A stretch of 64,000 nucleotides of DNA from Halomonas sp. HAL1 (GTDB lineage: Bacteria > Pseudomonadota > Gammaproteobacteria > Pseudomonadales > Halomonadaceae). The stretch is taken from NCBI RefSeq assembly GCF_030544485.1, contig NZ_CP130610.1, positions 2,356,001 through 2,420,000 of the forward strand. The letters run 5' to 3'. Numbering within the stretch: the first letter of the stretch is position 1; every line of letters begins with the position of its first letter. Shown here one piece after another: positions 58,262 through 64,000 of this stretch. The translations under genes and the position numbers were made by a program. The notes under the pieces were generated by a model. The model saw only the letters and a list, made by a program, of their open reading frames with translations. It had not been told where the DNA came from and did not search any database.

Positions 58262-59190
58262 CCGAGCACCATATTCCCAAGCGGTTGATGACGCTCGCCT
58301 ACGCCGCCAGCATTGCGCTAATGGCGGGTTATGCGCTTTGGCTATATGCCATGGGTGACTACCGCGACCTGCTGATCCCTACGTTCATGACCCTGCTGCT
58401 CATGTCAGCGTTACTCATGCATATCGGGCAAGGGCTGAAAAGTTATCTGCCGCGCATCATATTGCTTTGCAGTACTTACTCGGTGGTACTTAGTGCTTTT
58501 TACTACCACCCTGGGGCATCGCCCATTTGGCTTGGCCTGCCCGTTACCGCCACTTTTTTATTGTTACCGTTGTGGGCTGCGTTACTGATCAATGTTGCTA
58601 TTGGCCCCTTATGGTGGCTGCTTCCCTCCGTCGCCGCTGCGCCACCCGCGATTATTGTCGGCTATGCCGCCTTAACGCTGCTCCTTGCGCTACCTCGCTG
58701 GGAACACGCCCGTCGCCGTGCTTTGCTTCGGGCGACTGACCCAAACGATAGCGACTGCAACGCCTATCACATTGATACGCTGAAAGAACGCTTAAATAGC
58801 GAATTCCAGCGTGCAGCCATGCTCAATCAACAGCTAGCGGTGCTAGTAGTGCACTTGCCGCAGCTGGATATGGCCGCAGAGCAATTTGGCCATCGCGCCC
58901 AGACGGCTCTATTAGGCGCACTATGTAGCGAAGTGAATAGCCGCTGCCGTGACCATGATGTCCTGGGTCGCGCCGATAACGCTACGTTTTGGCTGGTTCT
59001 GCCAGACACCAGTGAAAGCGGCGCACTATTGGTTCGCGAGCGCTTACAGCGAGCTCTTTCTGAGCGCGTGCTGGTGGAAACTGGCCAGCTTGAAGCACGT
59101 ATTGCGGCCTGCTTACCCAGTCGAGCAGAAAGCTTTGAGCGCTATTTAAAGCGCCTGGAAGCACGCGGCGCGTCACTCTCCAACGTTTAA
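58258..59190 (+). CDS. Membrane protein with degenerate GGDEF domain (second of pair)
   Basis: 310 residues: about six membrane helices in the first 150 residues, then a cytoplasmic domain (about 165-305) that follows the diguanylate cyclase plan: DTLKERLNSEFQRA start helix, VLVVHLPQLDMAAEQFGHR in place of DLDxFKxxND, and DVLGRADNATFWLVLPDT in place of D-x-GGDEF. The signature is GRADNATF, so catalysis is not expected. It may act as a receptor or partner. Forms a coupled pair with the previous gene. Confidence 0.75.
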   Translation: MTEHHIPKRLMTLAYAASIALMAGYALWLYAMGDYRDLLIPTFMTLLLMSALLMHIGQGLKSYLPRIILLCSTYSVVLSAFYYHPGASPIWLGLPVTATFLLLPLWAALLINVAIGPLWWLLPSVAAAPPAIIVGYAALTLLLALPRWEHARRRALLRATDPNDSDCNAYHIDTLKERLNSEFQRAAMLNQQLAVLVVHLPQLDMAAEQFGHRAQTALLGALCSEVNSRCRDHDVLGRADNATFWLVLPDTSESGALLVRERLQRALSERVLVETGQLEARIAACLPSRAESFERYLKRLEARGASLSNV

Positions 59191-59229
59191 TTTATTGTTA
59201 GCCCCCCTCATTTGTCGCCGGAGAAGTAT

Positions 59230-60627
59230 GTGCCGCTAGCCGATATGCTCCTCTCATTAACGCCATCGCCCCTACTACTACTTTGCTTGGTGCTGGTCAT
59301 TGCATTAGTGGAATCGCTTGCACTAGTGGGCTTGCTAGTACCTGGCGTGGTGTTAATCACCTCAACGGCCTCTATGGCAGGACATCAGGATATTACCTTG
59401 GCATGGCTGATTGGTGCGGCCTTTATAGGGGCTGTTATAGGTGACGGCATCAGCTTTTTGCTCGGCTATAGACATCGCGATCAAGTTACCCAGCGTTGGC
59501 CACTGTCTCAGCATCCCGAGTGGCTGGGAAGAGGGTCACGCTTCTTTGAGCGCTACGGTATATGGTCGGTTTTTATCGGCCGCTTTGTAGGCCCTGTAAG
59601 ACCTATTATCCCTTTGGTGGCAGGCATGATGCGCATGCCGCCGCACACTTTCATTTGGGCCAATCTAACCTCGGCAGCCCTGTGGGCACCTGCTTATATT
59701 CTACCCGGCTACTTACTAGGCCGCACTTGGCAGCACCATTTGAATCTACCACCAGGCCTTGAAGCCGCCTTACTGATACTGGCCGTTATTGTTGTCGCTC
59801 TCGCGGTTATTTTTTCATGGGGCCGCCATCAAGCCACACGGCATGGGCGACTTTACCGGATGATCGCCGGTACTGCTCGCCGGCTGCCACTGCTACGGCG
59901 TCCCTGGCTAGCAATGAGCCAATCTGGAGATGTCCCATTAGCCTCCCTGCTGCTGTTGGTCATAGCACTTGGTAGCCTCTCGGGCTGGACGTTAATGGTT
60001 ATCGGCGAAAACGGCCCACTGGATATGGATATTTTTATTCATCGGCTGTTTACAGGGCTGCACGGCGATATTTCTTACAGCGTAGGGAATGTTTTTGCAA
60101 AAATTGGCGACACCTTTGGCATTATCGCGTTCGCGCTGCCATGGGCGGTGTGGCTACTGTTAGGCAAACGCTGGGATGCCCTACGGCACTGGGGCAGCGC
60201 CTTTGCAGGGGTCGCGCTGCTTAACATTATTGGCAAAGGGTTGTTTGGACGTGCCCGCCCTGACACACCGGACTACCTGATGGGCTCTTTTTCCTACCCA
60301 AGCGCGCATACATCCACCGCTGTGGTGCTATTTGGTCTGACAGCAGCGTTTATTGCAGCCGAAATGCCTCGCCATAAGCGCTTTTTGGCCTATTGGTGTG
60401 CACTTGCGCTTGCACTGCCTATGGCATTATCGAGACTGGTGGTGGGTGTGCACTGGTTTAGCGACCTGGTGGGAGGCGCGCTGTTAGGCTTAGTTGTCTG
60501 CGCACTAACCCTGCTGCATTGGCAGCAGCAGCCTCGGCCAAGCCTACGGCCATGCCCTTGGCCTCTACTCAGCGTGGCATCATTGGTACTTCTCAGCGCC
60601 CGCATCGGTTTTTTGCCGCCGGTTTAA
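59230..60627 (+). CDS. DedA-PAP2 fusion membrane protein
   Basis: 465 residues from GTG 59230, chosen because GGAG lies six bases before it; the frame is open from 59212. N-terminal half (about 1-205): DedA/SNARE-associated domain with GLLVPGVVLI, GDGISFLLGY and FIGRFVGPVRPIIPLVAGM, proposed to flip lipid carriers. C-terminal half (about 240-440): PAP2 phosphatase with KGLFGRARPD (KxxxxxxRP), SYPSAHTSTAV (PSxH) and SRLVVGVHWFSDLVGG (SRxxxxxHxxxD), all catalytic residues present. It probably recycles a phospholipid or undecaprenyl pyrophosphate. Confidence 0.9.
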   Translation: MPLADMLLSLTPSPLLLLCLVLVIALVESLALVGLLVPGVVLITSTASMAGHQDITLAWLIGAAFIGAVIGDGISFLLGYRHRDQVTQRWPLSQHPEWLGRGSRFFERYGIWSVFIGRFVGPVRPIIPLVAGMMRMPPHTFIWANLTSAALWAPAYILPGYLLGRTWQHHLNLPPGLEAALLILAVIVVALAVIFSWGRHQATRHGRLYRMIAGTARRLPLLRRPWLAMSQSGDVPLASLLLLVIALGSLSGWTLMVIGENGPLDMDIFIHRLFTGLHGDISYSVGNVFAKIGDTFGIIAFALPWAVWLLLGKRWDALRHWGSAFAGVALLNIIGKGLFGRARPDTPDYLMGSFSYPSAHTSTAVVLFGLTAAFIAAEMPRHKRFLAYWCALALALPMALSRLVVGVHWFSDLVGGALLGLVVCALTLLHWQQQPRPSLRPCPWPLLSVASLVLLSARIGFLPPV

Positions 60628-60646
60628 AGCACTAACACCGTTTTGT

Positions 60647-61270
60647 TCAACCAAGGGCAAGCCAGAGCCCAACCCCTATCATCAACGTGCCAGCGATACG
60701 GTTAAGTAAGCGCACATTGCCGCTCTTGCCGAGCACATTACGTAGCGTTTTACCCCCAGTGGCGTAGACCAGCATGCTAGCGAACTCGATGGTTAAAATG
60801 ACCGCAATCAGCAGGCTGAGCTGGCCTGGCAATGGGCGATTACTGTCTAAAAAAGGTGGCAGTAGTACCATAAAAAACGCCCACCCCTTGGGGTTTGCTA
60901 CCGCGGTCACAAAGCCTTGCGTCGCTAGCTGTAGCCGACTGGCTGGTGGGCCAGCATCCAACTCGCTAGGTATTGCCATTCGTCCGCGGGAACGCCACAT
61001 CATAATGCCCAAATAGCCTAAATAGGCGCCGCCCACCCATTTGAACAGCACAAACAGTTCTGGCTGGCGTAACATTAGCGCCGCCACCCCAGCACCCGCT
61101 GCTGCCGCTACCAAGCCGACGCCGAACAGCTCGCCCATCATCATCCACAGCGTACGCTTAACGCCTTGGGTCATACCCAGCACCATAGCAAGTGTCATGC
61201 ACATGCCTGGGGTAAGCGAGACAAACAAAAACGTTGGTACAAAAACCGAGAGCGTCGCCCACGACATCAT
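60647..61270 (-). CDS. LysE/RhtB-family amino acid exporter
   Basis: A 207-residue inner-membrane exporter with six helices. Seen: SLTPGMCMTLAMVLGMTQG (about 18-36) near the N-terminus, the family signature region, and the VANPKGWAFFMVLLPPFLD segment (about 125-143). Substrate unknown; relatives export lysine, homoserine or threonine. Starts 3 bp after the ubiX stop, so it may be cotranscribed with mpl-ubiX. Confidence 0.88.
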   Translation of the reverse strand: MMSWATLSVFVPTFLFVSLTPGMCMTLAMVLGMTQGVKRTLWMMMGELFGVGLVAAAAGAGVAALMLRQPELFVLFKWVGGAYLGYLGIMMWRSRGRMAIPSELDAGPPASRLQLATQGFVTAVANPKGWAFFMVLLPPFLDSNRPLPGQLSLLIAVILTIEFASMLVYATGGKTLRNVLGKSGNVRLLNRIAGTLMIGVGLWLALG

Positions 61271-61273
61271 AGA

Positions 61274-61939
61274 TTAGTTATCCTTAGTTGATGAGGGGTT
61301 TGCTGTGCTTTCCACCTCACCCCAGCGAGGCATCAGCGAATGCTCGATTCCCAACTGGTTTAGGATACGCGCCACAATAAAATCGATTAGATCCTCAATA
61401 CCTTGTGGGCGATGATAAAACCCCGGCGCCGCTGGCAAGATGACCACGCCCAGGCGGCTTAATGCCAGCATGTGCTCAAGATGAATGGGGGAAAACGGAC
61501 TTTCACGAGGCACTAACACCAGCGTACGGCGCTCCTTAATTGCAACATCGGCCGCCCGCTCAATCAGATTATTGCTTGCTCCGGTGGCTACCGCCGACAG
61601 TGTTCCCGTTGAGCACGGGCACACCACCATTGCCGATGGCGCACCGGAGCCTGAAGCCACTGGTGCCATCCAATCTTCGCGCCCAAAGCAGCGAATTTGC
61701 CCTGGCTGGGCACCGCTACGCTCACTTAACACCTGAGCTAACCGCTGAGGCTGCGCTGGCAGTTCGATATCCGTTTCGGTGGCAATCACCATGTGTGCTG
61801 CTTTGGAAATCATCACCCACACTTCATGGCCCGCTGCGACCAGCACATCAATCAGTCGTAGTCCGTACTGTGCCCCAGAGGCACCGGTAAGTGCGACGGT
61901 AATTGGCTTTTTGAATAGCGGTTCAATTTGATTGGTCAC
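61274..61939 (-). CDS. ubiX: Flavin prenyltransferase UbiX
   Basis: Makes prenylated FMN, the cofactor of UbiD in ubiquinone synthesis. 221 residues from GTG 61939, which overlaps the mpl stop as GTGA. Seen: VALTGASGAQYGLRLIDVLV (about 14-33), the FMN-binding fold, and VVCPCSTGTLSAVATGASNN (about 105-124), followed by LVLVPRESPFSPIHLEHM with substrate contacts. Synteny with mpl is as in Pseudomonas. Confidence 0.95.
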   Translation of the reverse strand: MTNQIEPLFKKPITVALTGASGAQYGLRLIDVLVAAGHEVWVMISKAAHMVIATETDIELPAQPQRLAQVLSERSGAQPGQIRCFGREDWMAPVASGSGAPSAMVVCPCSTGTLSAVATGASNNLIERAADVAIKERRTLVLVPRESPFSPIHLEHMLALSRLGVVILPAAPGFYHRPQGIEDLIDFIVARILNQLGIEHSLMPRWGEVESTANPSSTKDN

Positions 61940-63372
61940 ACATGCCCCTCGTTGGCGGCGGCTTTTTGGGCAGTCGTCAAAGCGGCCAGCAAGCGCTCAT
62001 GCACACCCTCAAAACCACCATTAGACATCACTACAATACGGTCCAATGGTGACGCTTGCTTGACCACCGCCGCCACCAATTTATCGATGTCATTATGCAG
62101 CTGCGCACGCGTCCCCTGAGTGGCTACCAGCTCCTCCATTGACCAATCCAGCCCAACGGGCTGAAACCAAAACACACTATCAGCGTCAGCCACGCTCTCA
62201 ACCAAACGTTCGCGCAGTGCGCCCAAGCGCATTGTATTGGAGCGCGGCTCAATGACTGCCAGCAACCGCCCCTTGGTGGTCGCCGCGCGCAACCCTTTAA
62301 GCGTGGCGGCAATTGCCGTGGGGTGGTGGGCAAAATCATCAATGACCTGAATACCATTGATTTCACCGCGCACTTCCTGCCGCCTTCTGGGGGTTTCAAA
62401 ACGCGCCAGCGCTGCACAACCACGGACTAAATCAACCCCACACACGTTGGCTGCCGCCAACGCTGCCAACGCATTACGAGCGTTATGCTCACCGGTGAGA
62501 GACCATTCAACGACACCATCTTCGTCTTGGCCGCTTTGATCCTGGACGGGCTCGCCACCACAATGAAGCACCTGGAAACGGCTGGCATCGTCACGCTCAA
62601 GGGTAAGCTGCCATTCACTCGTGGCTTGGTCACCAAAATGAGCGACCGGAGTCCAAGCGCCCTGGGCAAGCACACGCTCAAGAGCGGGCTGCTCATCAGC
62701 CACTAAAAGTTGGCCTTGGCTGGGCACGGTACGCACTAAATGATGGAACTGGCGCTCAATCGCGGCCAGATCAGGGAATATATCCGCGTGATCAAACTCA
62801 AGGTTATTGAGTATCGCGATATGCGGGCGGTAATGAACGAACTTGGACCGCTTATCGAAGAAGGCCGTGTCGTACTCGTCAGCTTCCACTACAAACGGTG
62901 CCCGCGGATCGCCTAAACGCGCCGATACACCAAAATTACGCGGTACACCACCGATTAGGAACCCTGGCGTTAATCCGCCGCTTTCTAATAACCACGCCAA
63001 TATACTCGCAGTGGTCGTCTTTCCATGGGTACCTGCTACCGCAATCACTCGTCGACCAGGCAATACGTGCTCTGCCAACCACTGCGCGCCTGAGGTGTAT
63101 GGCAGGCCACTATTAAGTAGTGCCTCCACCTCTTCATTACCGCGCGACATCGCGTTACCGACTATCACAAGGTCGGGCGTAATGCCCGGTGCTACCGAGA
63201 GGTGATCCGCGTGGTAACCCTCTTTCAAAATAATACCCGCTTCAGCAAGCTGGGTACTCATGGGCGGGTATACATGCTGGTCAGAGCCGCTTACCTGATG
63301 ACCCAACTCACGCGCCAGCAGCGCCAAGCTTCCCATAAAGGTGCCGCAGATACCAATAATATGCAGATGCAT
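61936..63372 (-). CDS. mpl: Murein tripeptide ligase Mpl
   Basis: Ligates recycled L-Ala-gamma-D-Glu-meso-Dap to UDP-MurNAc in cell-wall recycling. 478 residues from ATG 63372 (MHLHIIGICGTFMGSLALL). The in-frame start at 63396 would add eight residues. Seen: N-terminal Rossmann motif, VAGTHGKTTTASILAWLLE (P-loop, about 104-122), ILNNLEFDHADIFPD, GEHNARNALAALAAAN, and DDFAHHPTAIAATL. First gene of mpl-ubiX-lysE. Confidence 0.95.
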   Translation of the reverse strand: MHLHIIGICGTFMGSLALLARELGHQVSGSDQHVYPPMSTQLAEAGIILKEGYHADHLSVAPGITPDLVIVGNAMSRGNEEVEALLNSGLPYTSGAQWLAEHVLPGRRVIAVAGTHGKTTTASILAWLLESGGLTPGFLIGGVPRNFGVSARLGDPRAPFVVEADEYDTAFFDKRSKFVHYRPHIAILNNLEFDHADIFPDLAAIERQFHHLVRTVPSQGQLLVADEQPALERVLAQGAWTPVAHFGDQATSEWQLTLERDDASRFQVLHCGGEPVQDQSGQDEDGVVEWSLTGEHNARNALAALAAANVCGVDLVRGCAALARFETPRRRQEVRGEINGIQVIDDFAHHPTAIAATLKGLRAATTKGRLLAVIEPRSNTMRLGALRERLVESVADADSVFWFQPVGLDWSMEELVATQGTRAQLHNDIDKLVAAVVKQASPLDRIVVMSNGGFEGVHERLLAALTTAQKAAANEGHV

Positions 63373-63508
63373 GGCTTTCGCCCCGTTATTCGCCAATAAA
63401 CTATTCGCAAAGACGTTTAATTAAAAAGCCAAAAGATGGCGTAAAAATAGCCAAATAGCCTAGCATGCTGACTCAATTTGCTCATCTACTCATCGCTATA
63501 AACTGCTT

Positions 63509-64000
63509 GGCCGCAGAAACTGAGTGCAACACCTAAGAATTTTAGTAAGGTGTTGGATTTATGTCCTATTCAGAACTCAGCATCGAAGAACGTGCCACCA
63601 TACAGGTAAGCCTCAGGCAAGGCATGAGGCTCCGCCAGATTGCTCACATGTTGAGGCGTTCTCCGTCTACCCTCAGCCGTGAAGTACGGCGCAACCAAAC
63701 TCAGTCAGGTGCCTACTGTGCTCATAGTGCGCAGACGCACCGCTGCGCTCGACGCATGGTTTGTCGCCCAAAACGTAAGCTGCTGTTGGGGAGTGAACGC
63801 TTTGAGCTGGTCATTCATATGCTTCGCAACCGCTTGTCTCCAGAACAAATAGCAGGCAAGCTCAAACGCATGATGACGCCCAGTTTTGAAGATGCTTACG
63901 TCTGCCGTGAGACGGTCTACAACGCCATTTACGCCTTGCCTGTGGGCCAGCTTAAGAAAGAGTTGATTCACTGCCTGCGCCAAGGCAAATCGACCCGTAA
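63509..64000 (+). mobile_element. IS30-family insertion sequence, copy 2 (partial)
   Basis: The left end GGCCGCAG starts at 63509 and the sequence matches copy 1 (6508 on) base for base over the 492 bp visible, except C at 63822 for T at 6821. Same strand as copy 1. The right end is beyond the window. It follows mpl after an intergenic gap of about 136 bp. Confidence 0.92.
63561..64000 (+). CDS. IS30-family transposase, partial
   Basis: The same gene as at 6560, truncated by the window end after 146 codons. It covers the helix-turn-helix domain and the start of the core, ending within the LRQGKSTR segment before the first catalytic aspartate. The only amino acid difference is Leu instead of Phe at residue 88. 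The open frame gives no sign of decay. Confidence 0.92.
   Translation, partial: MSYSELSIEERATIQVSLRQGMRLRQIAHMLRRSPSTLSREVRRNQTQSGAYCAHSAQTHRCARRMVCRPKRKLLLGSERFELVIHMLRNRLSPEQIAGKLKRMMTPSFEDAYVCRETVYNAIYALPVGQLKKELIHCLRQGKSTR

Overview
The window reads as a chromosome segment of a moderately GC-rich, respiring marine or halophilic gammaproteobacterium. The nqr operon with nqrM, sthA, the long gap-type dehydrogenase next to mfd, the cell-elongation operon (rlmH-mrdA-rodA-mltB-rlpA-dacA) and an OprI-like lipoprotein have gene order close to that of Pseudomonas. Together with protein character this points to the Halomonas/Vreelandella group. That assignment is inference from gene content; no rRNA or other phylogenetic marker was searched.

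Positions 1 to about 10,900 are a cassette array of a chromosomal integron. Nearly all genes are small, on the minus strand, unrelated to each other, and separated by imperfect inverted repeats of 54-100 bp that start with an AAC core and end with a GTTRRRY core (attC sites). The array is ordered away from an attI-like junction at about 10,902-10,908. Beyond it, divergently oriented as expected, lies a wrecked integron integrase gene (11,113-11,655) with a nonsense codon, frameshifts and internal deletions. The array therefore looks immobile unless an integrase elsewhere acts on it. Cassette cargo includes a BrnT/BrnA toxin-antitoxin pair, a DUF3800 remnant, a probable HEPN-fold protein, secreted proteins, small membrane proteins and a zinc-ribbon membrane protein.

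Mobile elements have colonised the array. An IS1182-type element sits exactly in an attC AAC core, and its own transposase is broken by a 77-bp palindromic insertion at an ATGA site. An IS30 element splits the HEPN-like cassette gene. A 439-bp element with 12-bp inverted ends splits another attC. A second IS30 copy, direct orientation, begins at 63,509, so the two copies bracket about 57 kb.

From 11,934 on the window is ordinary chromosome: a multispanning transporter, a YbeL-type zinc-ribbon protein, leuS-lptE-holA, a small membrane protein and C39-like lipoprotein peptidase (PA2779/PA2778 type), a diguanylate cyclase, sthA, nqrM and nqrFEDCBA (sodium-pumping NADH:quinone oxidoreductase), a gap-like dehydrogenase, mfd, an L,D-transpeptidase with LysM, an OprI-like lipoprotein, a second L,D-transpeptidase, topA, a DUF3141 hydrolase-fold protein with a PhaC-like triad, a LysR regulator, lipA and lipB-ybeD (lipoylation), the elongasome and ribosome-associated block (dacA, rlpA, mltB, rodA, mrdA, rlmH, rsfS, nadD, proA), two degenerate GGDEF membrane proteins, a DedA-PAP2 fusion, a LysE exporter, ubiX and mpl.

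The most unusual items are the dead integron with its layered insertions, a perfect intrinsic terminator embedded in the signal-peptide codons of the PA2778-type peptidase, a 42-codon ORF overlapping the diguanylate cyclase start, and the paired degenerate GGDEF proteins.
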